Positions 1 to 8,885 of a stretch of 63,900 bases of DNA are shown one piece after another (position 1 is the stretch's first letter; each line of letters begins with the position of its first letter). Below the pieces are notes generated by a model. It saw nothing but the letters and a program-made list of their open reading frames with translations. It was not told the DNA's origin and did not search any database. The stretch is from positions 1-63,900 of the forward strand of contig WGCN01000005.1 of assembly GCA_015493745.1 (NCBI GenBank), read 5' to 3'. Position numbers and translations under genes: made by a program. The DNA is from Calditrichales bacterium (GTDB taxonomy: Bacteria; Calditrichota; Calditrichia; Calditrichales; J004).

Positions 1-3000
1 CAATGGCCAACACGGATCCGGAAGGATTATACCGGGCATCTCGGGCGAATTGTCCCTCCGGCGTTATATAGCGGCTGACGATTTGTCCCCTTTCCGCTAA
101 ATCGGAAAGGGTTCTCTCCGTAGCCCAAAAGCGTCCCTCTCCGTTGGAAACGGGAATGATATAGTCTTCATCCGGGTTAACAAGCTGAGTCCAGGGTGAT
201 AATGAGGAGACAATGCGGGTGTGGACATAACCGGAATGGTGCCTCTTCAAGCGATTAAAAGTCAATGTCGGGGCATCCTCCGGCAACCGCTCCAAAACGC
301 GGCCATAGGGCAAAAGCCCCAAACGGATTAAGGCCTGAAAACCGTTACAAACCCCCAGAATCAGGCCATCGTTTTTTTGCAGCAAAATATCCACGGCATC
401 ACGCACGGCAGGGTTACGGAATACCGCAGCAATAAATTTCCCGGAACCTTCGGGTTCATCTCCGGCGCTAAACCCGCCGGGGATCATTATTATCTGACTG
501 GAGACAATCTTACCGGCCAACTCCCGTAAGGACTGTTGTAACAGTTGTGGGGTTCTGTTCTTAAAAATAAAAATCTCCGCCTCGGCTCCGGCCCGTTCCC
601 AGGCATGGGCGGAATCAAACTCACAATTGGTACCCGGAAACACGGGGATGATCACTTTGGGCTTCTTCACGGATATCCGGCATTTTCGCTGCCCGCACCG
701 TCCGGGCACCTCTATCTCCGGGTCATTGGCGGCATTGTAAGCGGTAGGAAAGACCTCTTCCAAAGGCTCTTCAAAATCCTGGTTGAGTTTTTCCAAAGCC
801 AGGCGCATGGAGCCGACCCTGATCTGTGGCACCGGCAGGGTTTTACCAATTACTTTTAGGGACAATTGTTTGTCTTTTAAAAAAGAGAGCATCTTTTCAT
901 CAATCTCAAGCAAAAGCGCCCCATACTGTGGCGTAAAGGCCCCGGAACCGTCATGGGTCACTTCAAAACCGACCCGGTTGCCGAAGGCCATCTTTACCAG
1001 GGCAGCGGCATATCCCCCGTAACCCACGGCCTGCGCGGCATAAATTTTTCCCATCCGGCTTAATTCATTTACGGCTTTATAAGCCGCGTAACTCTCCCCG
1101 GGGTTTACCAGGGACTTTTCATCCCGCCGACCATACACCAGAACAATCAGATGCCCCGCGCCCTTGAGATCATTGCTGATAACCCCGGAAACCGGCATGG
1201 GAGCCAGGGCAAACGAGACCAAAGTCGGCGGCACATCCAGTTGCTTAAAGGAGCCGGACATACTGTCCTTGCCACCAATGGCGGCCCTGCCGAAAGCCAT
1301 TTGTGCCGTATACGCCCCCAATAAGGCCGCATACGGTTTGCCCCACTTTTCGGGCGAGTCCCCCAGTTTTTCAAAATATTCCTGAAAGGTAAAATAGATA
1401 TTATCCACATCAACACCGGCGGCAACCAACCGGGCCACGGAATCCAAAACAGCATAAAAACCGCCGTGAAAAGGTGACCATTGCGAAAGAAAAGGATCAA
1501 AACCCCAGCTCATGGCGGTGGCGGTATCACTCTCGGCAAAAGGCAGCCGGGAAACCATCGCCTCCACCGGAGTGCCCAGGTATTTCCCCCCCCAGGCATT
1601 CAACACATTTAAGGCGCCAATGGAGTTGTCAAACTGCTCTACCAATCCACGTTGACTGCAAACATTAAGATCGCGAAGCAGCTCCCGCCAGCTTTCCGGA
1701 TTTGCGATATCCCCGGCATGACGATCGGCCCGGAAATAATCCTGTTTTTCATCCGGCGCCTTTATTTTTACCCGGCTTTCACGGCGAAGGCCGTTACTGT
1801 CCAGGAACTCCCGGTCGATATCGACAATAAGCCGGCCTTTCCATTTCATCCGCAAACGCCTGTGAGGCGTAACCCGGGCGATCCTGACAGCTTCCACATT
1901 CTCCGCTTCCGCCAGGGATCGCAGCGCATCATAATCCCCGGCCTCAATAACCACGGCCATCCTCTCCTGGGATTCCGACAAGGCCAGCTCGGTACCGTCC
2001 AAACCGTTGTATTTTTTCGGCAGAGCGTCAAGGTCGATTTCCAAACCGTCGGCCAGCTCTCCCACGGCCACGGAAACTCCGCCCGCACCGAAGTCGTTTG
2101 CCTTTTTCACCAGCCTGCTGAATTGCGGGTTGGCAAACAGCCTCTGTAGCTTGCGCTCCTCGGGCGCATTCCCCTTTTGAACTTCGGCGCTGTTTTCCAG
2201 GGCCTTATCATCATGGGCCCGGGATGATCCGGTCGCCCCGCCGATGCCGTCCCGCCCGGTGGCGCCACCGATCAGTATCACATAATCTCCCGGAGCCGGT
2301 TTTTCCCGGCGGACCTGCTTAGCCGGAACCGCTCCGACCACGGCCCCTATTTCCATGCGTTTGGCCACATAGCCCGGATGATAAATTTCCCTCACCAGTC
2401 CGGTGTTCAGGCCAATCTGGTTACCGTAGGAGCTGTACCCCCTGGCGGCCAGGGTGGTTATGGTGCGTTGAGGCAGCTTGCCGGGTAGGGTGTTTTTCAA
2501 TGCGGCGCGCGGATCGCCGCTGCCGGTTAACCGCATGGCCTGATAGACATAAGCCCTTCCCGACAGGGGATCCCGGATGGCGCCTCCCAAACAGGTGGCG
2601 GCTCCGCCAAAAGGTTCAATCTCCGTCGGATGGTTGTGTGTTTCATTTTTAAACAGTATCAGCCAATCTTCCCGGCCATGCGGGGTTCCGATATTCACGC
2701 GTATGGTGCAGGCATTGATCTCATCGCTTATTTCCAGTTCCGGCAGTTTACCGCTCTTGTGCAATTCCTTCATACAGATGGTGGCCAGATCCATCAGACA
2801 GTCGGCGCGGCCGCTGCTCCCATACACCTTCCTTCGTGATTCCAGATAGTGCCGATAGGCTTGTTTGATAGGCTCCGCATAGCGGGCATCCTCAATCTCA
2901 ACGGATTTTATTTCCGTTAGGAATGTGGTATGTCTGCAATGATCGGACCAATAAGTATCCAGCATTTTTAATTCGGTAACGGTGGGGTCCCGTTGTTCCC

Positions 3001-3616
3001 TGTCTTTAAAATAATCGCGACAGAACTCCAAATCCTCCAGGGTCATCACCAGGCTTAGTTCCCTTTGAAAGTGAATCAGCCCGTCCTTCCCCGCGGCGGT
3101 AAAACCGGACAACACGGCCACGCTTTGGGGCTCGGCACAGGATGATCTTAATTCCCGGGGCTTCCCCAACTCCGCCTTTCGCGAATCCACGGGATTGATA
3201 CAATATTTCTCGATTTTTTTTATATCATCGGGGGTGAGCGCTCCGAAAACAGCAATTACTTTTGCACTGACCACTTTGGGTTCGTGTTCATTATCCAGAA
3301 TACGGATACATTGCTCGGCGGAATCCGCCCGTTGATCAAATTGTCCCGGCAGATAGGAAACCGCTAACAAAAACACCCCGTTCATTTCGGGCAGGTTCTC
3401 TTCATATACGTTATCCTGCACCGGATCGGAGAAGATCGTATCGCGAGCACGGGTATAAACGGCCTCTTTAATATCCTCGATATCGTAACGATAGAAAAGA
3501 CGTACATTCGTTACACGGGATAATTGCAGAAAGCCCTGAAAATCATGTAAAAGATTTTTGGCTTCGAGATCAAAGCCGCTTTTTTTTTCAATAAAGATGC
3601 GATATATGCTGGACAT
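1..3616 (-). CDS. purL: phosphoribosylformylglycinamidine synthase, long single-chain form (3' end cut by window edge)
   Basis: Purine biosynthesis enzyme converting FGAR, ATP and glutamine to FGAM in the cytoplasm. The frame is open from an ATG at 3616 to base 1 (1205 codons). The N-terminal region reads like the clostridial-type single-chain enzyme. ATP-binding synthetase motifs follow, including SDHCRHTTF, FKNETHNHPTEIEPFGGAAT and GATGRDGIGGAT. A class I glutaminase domain ends the visible part: IPGGFSAGDEPEGSGKF, then GVCNGFQAL with the nucleophile Cys near residue 1090. The catalytic His/Glu of the glutaminase and roughly the last 50 residues lie outside the window. An AAAGGTGAGG ribosome-binding site precedes the start. 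It lies 70 bp downstream of a signalling operon on the same strand; I see no purine riboswitch in that gap. Identity is secure from the motifs. Confidence 0.95.
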   Translation of the reverse strand, partial: MSSIYRIFIEKKSGFDLEAKNLLHDFQGFLQLSRVTNVRLFYRYDIEDIKEAVYTRARDTIFSDPVQDNVYEENLPEMNGVFLLAVSYLPGQFDQRADSAEQCIRILDNEHEPKVVSAKVIAVFGALTPDDIKKIEKYCINPVDSRKAELGKPRELRSSCAEPQSVAVLSGFTAAGKDGLIHFQRELSLVMTLEDLEFCRDYFKDREQRDPTVTELKMLDTYWSDHCRHTTFLTEIKSVEIEDARYAEPIKQAYRHYLESRRKVYGSSGRADCLMDLATICMKELHKSGKLPELEISDEINACTIRVNIGTPHGREDWLILFKNETHNHPTEIEPFGGAATCLGGAIRDPLSGRAYVYQAMRLTGSGDPRAALKNTLPGKLPQRTITTLAARGYSSYGNQIGLNTGLVREIYHPGYVAKRMEIGAVVGAVPAKQVRREKPAPGDYVILIGGATGRDGIGGATGSSRAHDDKALENSAEVQKGNAPEERKLQRLFANPQFSRLVKKANDFGAGGVSVAVGELADGLEIDLDALPKKYNGLDGTELALSESQERMAVVIEAGDYDALRSLAEAENVEAVRIARVTPHRRLRMKWKGRLIVDIDREFLDSNGLRRESRVKIKAPDEKQDYFRADRHAGDIANPESWRELLRDLNVCSQRGLVEQFDNSIGALNVLNAWGGKYLGTPVEAMVSRLPFAESDTATAMSWGFDPFLSQWSPFHGGFYAVLDSVARLVAAGVDVDNIYFTFQEYFEKLGDSPEKWGKPYAALLGAYTAQMAFGRAAIGGKDSMSGSFKQLDVPPTLVSFALAPMPVSGVISNDLKGAGHLIVLVYGRRDEKSLVNPGESYAAYKAVNELSRMGKIYAAQAVGYGGYAAALVKMAFGNRVGFEVTHDGSGAFTPQYGALLLEIDEKMLSFLKDKQLSLKVIGKTLPVPQIRVGSMRLALEKLNQDFEEPLEEVFPTAYNAANDPEIEVPGRCGQRKCRISVKKPKVIIPVFPGTNCEFDSAHAWERAGAEAEIFIFKNRTPQLLQQSLRELAGKIVSSQIIMIPGGFSAGDEPEGSGKFIAAVFRNPAVRDAVDILLQKNDGLILGVCNGFQALIRLGLLPYGRVLERLPEDAPTLTFNRLKRHHSGYVHTRIVSSLSPWTQLVNPDEDYIIPVSNGEGRFWATERTLSDLAERGQIVSRYITPEGQFARDARYNPSGSVLAI

Positions 3617-3686
3617 GGCGCCTCACCTTTAGATGGAAGACGCCAATTTAAAAGGTTGCGGTCTTTTAAAAAAGAGATACGAAAAA

Positions 3687-4907
3687 TTAATTCCTGGAAT
3701 AGGGTGATTTTACATGCGGAAAGCTGACTATGAATTCCGTTCCTTCACCGGGGGTGCTAATCAGCTTCAGGCGGCCCTCATAATTTTCCACCAGGGACTT
3801 AACCATATAAAGCCCCAGACCGGTTCCCGTAGGTCCCTCATCCACACTGCCCGCTTTCGGTTTGGTGGTAAAAAAGGGATCGAAGATTTTCCCCTGTACC
3901 TCCTTTGAGATACCCGGACCGTTATCCCTGATAGAGAAACAGGCCCGCTGATCCTGCAGATAGGATCGTATGATAACGGTAGCGTTTTCCTGACTATACA
4001 TGGCATCAAGGGCATTTCTTAGCAGGTTCTGGAAGATTTGGTTCACTTCACCGGGAACAACCTTTACGTAAAGCAGATCATCACACAACTCAATAATCTT
4101 TTTGGTCTTGTGCTTGAACTGAAAGTCGGCCTGGAAAAATTGTATTTCCTGTTGCAACAGCTCATTAAGATTTACGATACGGGCATCCACTTCGGAATCA
4201 CTGCGCACCTTGGCCATTAAATTATTAACCATTTTAAGCATTTGCTGGTTGGCATTATGAAACTTTTGATAATACTTCACCGAAAAATCTATGAACTTTT
4301 TCCACTCGGTAACAACTTCGGGCCCGGGGTTATCATCCAGCGGCAGCAGTTCATACTTCATTTCCAACAATTGTACTCCATTGGAAATAATGGTAATGGG
4401 GTTTTTAAGATTATGGACGATTCCCTGGCTAAAGAGACTGAAAGCCGCGCTTCTTTCCGCGGTGATCAGGCTTTTGGTTCGCGCCTCCAGCAGTTGTTCC
4501 AGATTTTTATTATACTCCTCTACCTGTTCCATGGCCGCCTTCAGCTTGAGATGTGTTTTAACCCGGGCCAGCACCTCGGCGCTCTCAAAAGGTTTGGCGA
4601 TATAGTCGGCTCCGCCGGCCTCAAAGCCTTCCAGCTTGTCTTCCGTAGCGGTTTTGGCCGAAATAAACAGGACCGGAATATGGGCCGTCTGTTCATTTTC
4701 CTTGATTTTCCGGCAGACCGTAATGCCATCCATTCCCGGCATCATCACATCCAGCAGCAACAGATCCGGATTTACGGATTCCACCATCTTTAGCGCCGCC
4801 GGACCGCTGTCGGCCACGGCAATATCATAGCCGGCATCGGATAATATTTTACCCAGAACCTGAATATTCTCGCTTATATCATCCACAATCAAAATCAAGT
4901 TATTCAT
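3687..4907 (-). CDS. response regulator-histidine kinase (REC domain followed by kinase core)
   Basis: 406 residues with reversed hybrid order. An N-terminal receiver domain (about 1-120) has the phospho-acceptor Asp53 in LLLLDVMMPGMDG and KPF near residue 105. A coiled coil follows (about 120-160), then a dimerisation/phosphotransfer helix with VHNLKNPI (His near 168), and an HATPase domain with DNGPGISKEVQGKIFDPFF and GTGLGLYMV. No membrane segment or signal peptide is visible, so it is cytoplasmic. It starts 2 nt after the stop of the hybrid kinase upstream and is the last gene of an HDOD-HK-HK operon. Architecture suggests it receives a phosphoryl group, perhaps from the neighbouring hybrid kinase, and modulates its own kinase activity; the output is unknown. 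Confidence 0.88.
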   Translation of the reverse strand: MNNLILIVDDISENIQVLGKILSDAGYDIAVADSGPAALKMVESVNPDLLLLDVMMPGMDGITVCRKIKENEQTAHIPVLFISAKTATEDKLEGFEAGGADYIAKPFESAEVLARVKTHLKLKAAMEQVEEYNKNLEQLLEARTKSLITAERSAAFSLFSQGIVHNLKNPITIISNGVQLLEMKYELLPLDDNPGPEVVTEWKKFIDFSVKYYQKFHNANQQMLKMVNNLMAKVRSDSEVDARIVNLNELLQQEIQFFQADFQFKHKTKKIIELCDDLLYVKVVPGEVNQIFQNLLRNALDAMYSQENATVIIRSYLQDQRACFSIRDNGPGISKEVQGKIFDPFFTTKPKAGSVDEGPTGTGLGLYMVKSLVENYEGRLKLISTPGEGTEFIVSFPHVKSPYSRN

Positions 4908-4909
4908 TT

Positions 4910-6553
4910 CTACTTCCCGTTTTTATCTGTTAAAAGATGAAACTGTTTATTTAAAAAGCCCATGTCAAACTGTTCAACAGCATTGCTCATTCTTTCATAC
5001 CATTTTTCCAGTTCGGGCCGGTTATAATGATGGGTCAGCTCTTCAATACGCACCAACGTCTCCTTAATTTCGCTCAGCACGGGGCTATGTATGTGTTTCT
5101 CAAATCTATCCCGCAGCTCTGCCAATCCGGGGAACATCTTTAGATCGGGAACACTCTCCTCATTACTTTCCTTACTCACATCACCCGTATCATGGTTTGA
5201 GTATTGTTGCAGCATCCCGGTAAGTACCGGAAAATCAACCGGTTTTAACAGGTAGTCATCAAAACCCGCTTGACGCGCCTTTTCCACATGCATGGCATCA
5301 TTGCTGGCTGAAAAGGCAATGACAGGCACTTGTTCAAATTCTTTTATGGATTTAAACATCTTTAGCCCTTCAAAGCCATCGATCTCCGGCATGTTTATAT
5401 CCATAAGAATTAAATCCGGCCGTGTTTTGCGGGCCAGGGCCAACCCTTTTTTTACCGATGTCGCTCCCAGCACCTTTATGCCTTTTCCCTCATAATAGTG
5501 GCGCAGAAGGGTGATATTCTGTTCCGTATCATCGATAACCATAAAGGAGTTACATAACGGGTGGGTACTTTCTTCATGCTTCTCGCCGGATATGTTTTTT
5601 TCATCTTTTTGAAGGATCTTAATATCCTTGAGATGCAAGGATACTTCCGTTCCCTGCCCTTCAATACTTTGAATATCCAGATGCCCGCCCATTTCACCGG
5701 CAATCAGACGGCAGAGAACCAAACCGATACCCAATCCCTCATAATTTGTATTTGTAGCGGAAGAGGCTTTTTTGAAATAGGCCCTAATGTTTTTAAGTAA
5801 ACCGGCCGGAATACCCGAACCGTTATCGACAATCACAAAAGTAAGATTGGTGCGTTCCTTTCTGATCGGGCCAATTTTTACCTCAAACATGATACGTCCG
5901 TTCTCAGTATATCTTATGGCATTGTCAAAAAGGTGAAACAGAATACGCCGGATATGGTGAAGATCGATATACAGCAGTGGATTCTCTTTGGGGATAATTT
6001 TATCGAAAATAATATTTCTGTCCTGAAGTCTTTTACCTATCCCCTTCCAGCAACTGTTAAATATCTGATGTAAACGTACTTCTTTTTCTTCCAGAGCCAT
6101 GACTCCGGCTTCCAGCTTGCTCAGGGCGATCAGATCGTCAATCAGTGCGGAAAGGTTATTGGCCGACTTAATGATATGTCCGATATAGGCCAGGGAGGCG
6201 CTGTTTTCCTTGTTTTTTTCCTCGGCCAGGATTTGGGCAAATCCGAGAATGGCGTTAAGCGGAGTGCGTAGCTCATGGCTGACATTGGCCAAAAAACCAC
6301 TGCGGGTGGCATTGGCTTTTTCCACCAGTCCCAGGGCATCTTGCAAGGATTGATTTTTTTCTTCCAGCGCAATATGGGCTCTGTGTAAATCGGCGGTACG
6401 CTCTTTTACCAAATCCTCGAGCTGGGAATAAAATTCAAAATATTTTTGAGTGGCCTCTTCTTTTTCCCGGCGGGTTAATTCCAGCTCGTTTTCAAGATGG
6501 CGTATGCGCCTTTCCAGAAGCAGGGTTTTGTCATCCTTGACAGTAAGCTCCAT
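4910..6553 (-). CDS. cytoplasmic hybrid sensor histidine kinase (HisKA-HATPase-REC)
   Basis: About 547 residues. A coiled-coil N terminus (about 1-80, ERRIRHLENELELTR) replaces a sensor domain. HisKA follows with FLANVSHELRTPLNAILG (His near 94), then HATPase with DNGSGIPAG and EGLGIGLVLCRLI, and a receiver domain with MVIDDTEQN, the acceptor Asp in LILMDINMPEIDG (near 383) and the lysine motif DDYLLKPVD. A roughly 95-residue helical tail without an obvious Hpt histidine follows. I place the start at the ATG at 6553, one base after the TAA of the HDOD gene; a GTG at 6565 is the alternative and would overlap it. The close packing indicates co-transcription with the HDOD gene and the REC-kinase, suggesting one signalling module whose signal enters through a soluble partner. 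Confidence 0.88.
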   Translation of the reverse strand: MELTVKDDKTLLLERRIRHLENELELTRREKEEATQKYFEFYSQLEDLVKERTADLHRAHIALEEKNQSLQDALGLVEKANATRSGFLANVSHELRTPLNAILGFAQILAEEKNKENSASLAYIGHIIKSANNLSALIDDLIALSKLEAGVMALEEKEVRLHQIFNSCWKGIGKRLQDRNIIFDKIIPKENPLLYIDLHHIRRILFHLFDNAIRYTENGRIMFEVKIGPIRKERTNLTFVIVDNGSGIPAGLLKNIRAYFKKASSATNTNYEGLGIGLVLCRLIAGEMGGHLDIQSIEGQGTEVSLHLKDIKILQKDEKNISGEKHEESTHPLCNSFMVIDDTEQNITLLRHYYEGKGIKVLGATSVKKGLALARKTRPDLILMDINMPEIDGFEGLKMFKSIKEFEQVPVIAFSASNDAMHVEKARQAGFDDYLLKPVDFPVLTGMLQQYSNHDTGDVSKESNEESVPDLKMFPGLAELRDRFEKHIHSPVLSEIKETLVRIEELTHHYNRPELEKWYERMSNAVEQFDMGFLNKQFHLLTDKNGK

Positions 6554-6554
6554 C

Positions 6555-7442
6555 TTATAAGGCACCTTTCTCCAACATTTCGGCTATTTCCAGTTGTCCC
6601 TCCTGAATAATCAGGTTTAAGGCATCCTGCTCCAGTCCCAGAGCATCCAGGCAACGGGTGTAGAGATCATCATCAAACAGAGTGGCGCGGTAATAGCCGA
6701 TCTGGGCAAAGTGACACTGAATCGCCGAAATATACATGATGGCGGCCATCTCAAAATACTCTTCCGGTGCTTCGAACGGGTTGGCATGATAGGCGATACA
6801 GTTTACAATTTCATCCGGCAGGTGCCAGTTCAGGGCAATCTCTTTGCCCAGCAGCGCATGATCAAACCCAAACACTTTTCGCTCGATCTTCGTTAGATGA
6901 TGCCCCTGAACATTGGCAATATGCAAAACCTTTGTGAAGGCTTTTCTCAAAAACTGTTCCTCGGCAATCAGACCGATTTTATGCAGCAACCCGGCGGAAT
7001 AGATGCTGTCGCCCTGTTTACCGAATTCACGCCGGTAAATCATTTTGGCAAAATGGGCCGTGGCCACGCTATAGGCCCACAGCTCGGAACGGCGGTATCC
7101 CTCAATGGCTTCATCCTTATCGAACAGTTCACACGCTTTTTGACGCAGGGCCAGCTCCCTGACGGTATTAAAACCCACCCACACGATGGCTTTGCCGACA
7201 TCGTCTATCTGGGTTTGAGCGGCATAAAAGGAGGAATTGGATACGCGTAATATTTTGGCCGTCAGGGGGGGATCAATGCTGATAATTTCCTTTAAATCCT
7301 TGGCTGTGGATTTCGGATCATTGATCAGGCGTATAATACTGCCGACAACGGATTTTATGGAAGATATATCAGAATCATTTATCGCGCTGATAATACGCTC
7401 GATACGTTCGGTTGGGCGATCCGTCTGAACTGCTGTTTCCAT
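6555..7442 (-). CDS. HDOD domain protein
   Basis: 295 residues, dominated by an HDOD domain (roughly residues 12-215), a non-catalytic relative of HD phosphohydrolases. Visible family features include the opening IISIDPPLTAKILRVSNSSFY, an AGLLHKIGLIA segment and FGFDHALLGKEIALNWHLPDEIV. HDOD proteins commonly act as signalling adaptors in motility, chemotaxis or two-component pathways; the ligand is unknown. An ACAGGAGAAT ribosome-binding site precedes the ATG at 7442. It is the first gene of the cassette with two histidine kinases, which supports a scaffolding or regulatory role for them. No output domain is fused to it. Confidence 0.87.
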   Translation of the reverse strand: METAVQTDRPTERIERIISAINDSDISSIKSVVGSIIRLINDPKSTAKDLKEIISIDPPLTAKILRVSNSSFYAAQTQIDDVGKAIVWVGFNTVRELALRQKACELFDKDEAIEGYRRSELWAYSVATAHFAKMIYRREFGKQGDSIYSAGLLHKIGLIAEEQFLRKAFTKVLHIANVQGHHLTKIERKVFGFDHALLGKEIALNWHLPDEIVNCIAYHANPFEAPEEYFEMAAIMYISAIQCHFAQIGYYRATLFDDDLYTRCLDALGLEQDALNLIIQEGQLEIAEMLEKGAL

Positions 7443-7531
7443 GATATTCTCCTGTTGCTAATAGAAAGAATATCGGAACCCGGAGCACCGACCTTTAAAG
7501 GCGTCGTCATTGTGAAAAGAATCAGCGCCTT

Positions 7532-7762
7532 TTACAAAGCCTTAAGCTCACGAAGCGTCTTTATCTCGATAGGTATGCCCTCTATTTCGGCCGCTATTTT
7601 CTCCCGCACGGCATCGGGGTGGTTTTTTACACCGATAATAATACCCGTGACACCGTGTACATTGCCGATACCAATGGACACAACATTGCTCAAAGCCAGC
7701 CATTCATGTTCATGGGCCCGCTTTACCCGCTTGGCCCGTTCCAGCGCCTGGGAGGCCTTCAT
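7532..7762 (-). CDS. small protein resembling the propeptide of the upstream trypsin-like protease
   Basis: 76 residues. Not recognised as a named family. The core NVVSIGIGNVHGVTGIIIGV, followed by IAAEIEGIPIEIKT, mirrors the N-terminal prodomain of the adjacent protease (NVVATGIGYKYVDGRKT ... RIPPEFDGLPTDV), so it looks like a free-standing copy of that alpha/beta module. Its ATG overlaps the protease stop codon (ATGA-type, 4 nt), so translation is probably coupled and near-stoichiometric. No signal peptide or membrane segment is seen. Candidate roles are an inhibitor, a folding chaperone or a subunit of the protease; this is inference from similarity and gene order. Confidence 0.7.
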   Translation of the reverse strand: MKASQALERAKRVKRAHEHEWLALSNVVSIGIGNVHGVTGIIIGVKNHPDAVREKIAAEIEGIPIEIKTLRELKAL

Positions 7763-8790
7763 CCGGGCAGCCCTATGTTCAACAGCTCAAAGACATTTTG
7801 AATCCGGTTGATAATGGTGGAATTGGAACTACCGGCAAAAAGCAGACCGACGATTTCGTTGTTGCCGTTTAATATGGCACTGCCGCTGTCCCCGCCGGCA
7901 CTCATATTGCCGGCCATAAGCTGATCCACAAATGTGGCCGTTTTCCCCGCCCCGTAACTTACCCGTGACGTCACATCTATTTGAAGAATTTGCCCCTCGG
8001 TGAAGGCGGTGGTCCGGCCGCTCTTTTTGACATCCATACCCAAAAGGCCCTCGGCCACATCGCTGATGGTGCCGATCTCCATAATTTCCGTTGACAGATC
8101 ATCCTGGTTTATAGGTTTGGCAATGGCCGCATCCACCAGGTTTTCCGCCGCCCGGGGGGTATAGACCGCTTTTAAACGGGACTTACGCCCGGCCATGGCC
8201 GACATGGCGTTTAAAATATTGGCCGAGGCATTGGCAATGGAGCATCCGCTGCCCCCGCCTCCGTTGCCGGGATCCGAACCGTTATCAAACTCTATGGGAA
8301 CAAAGTCGCTGAGCCGGGCCAAAACATCATTTTGACGGCTGCCGCCATCCGTCGGTCCGGGTTGCAAAATATCATCGCCAAGAGTGGCGTCATTGCTGTT
8401 GGCCATCACATGGTTATTGGAAAGGATATATTTTTCACCATCCTTCATCACCGTGCAACCGAGGGTTCCGGCGGTGATGGCAAAATGGCCCAGACTTATC
8501 CCACCCACCGCGGGACGGTGACGGGCTTTGTGGTTTTGAAAAATCGAGAGGGGACCGGTGGTGTATACATCGGTAGGTAAACCGTCAAACTCCGGCGGAA
8601 TACGCTCCGCCAGGCTCAGGCTGCGCATATCCTGCTTGTGCTCCACGGAGCAAACCAAACAGAGTGTATCGGTTTTCCGGCCATCTACATATTTATAACC
8701 GATTCCCGTGGCGACAACATTTCTCTTCTCCATAAGCGTTTGCCTGACATCCTTGATCAGAGTTTGTGCTTCTTGAATTGACAAGGCCAT
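7759..8790 (-). CDS. trypsin-like serine protease with N-terminal prodomain
   Basis: 343 residues. Residues about 1-90 form a small alpha/beta prodomain-like region with NVVATGIGYKYVDGRKT. The protease core follows, with the catalytic His near 126 in YILSNNHVMA, a probable Asp near 217 in NLVDAAIAKP, and the catalytic Ser302 in GGDSGSAIL. There is no classical signal peptide, so it may act in the cytoplasm or leave by another route. The start is supported by a strong AGGAGAA site. Downstream and overlapping by 4 nt is a 76-residue protein related to its prodomain. The family is that of chymotrypsin-fold proteases of unknown substrate; I cannot name the substrate. Confidence 0.85.
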   Translation of the reverse strand: MALSIQEAQTLIKDVRQTLMEKRNVVATGIGYKYVDGRKTDTLCLVCSVEHKQDMRSLSLAERIPPEFDGLPTDVYTTGPLSIFQNHKARHRPAVGGISLGHFAITAGTLGCTVMKDGEKYILSNNHVMANSNDATLGDDILQPGPTDGGSRQNDVLARLSDFVPIEFDNGSDPGNGGGGSGCSIANASANILNAMSAMAGRKSRLKAVYTPRAAENLVDAAIAKPINQDDLSTEIMEIGTISDVAEGLLGMDVKKSGRTTAFTEGQILQIDVTSRVSYGAGKTATFVDQLMAGNMSAGGDSGSAILNGNNEIVGLLFAGSSNSTIINRIQNVFELLNIGLPG

Positions 8791-8885
8791 TACGCTTTTC
8801 TCCTGTTAAATGAAAGATTTTTCGTCAGGTAAAACAGAATCCCGGGGACGGATTAAAAATAAACATATCCCGTTTATATTAATGT

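Noticed and set aside
7497-7532. AAAGGCG/CGCCTTT hairpin as terminator after the propeptide-like gene
   Set aside because: 22-nt loop and no T run on the minus strand; it also overlaps the stop codon.
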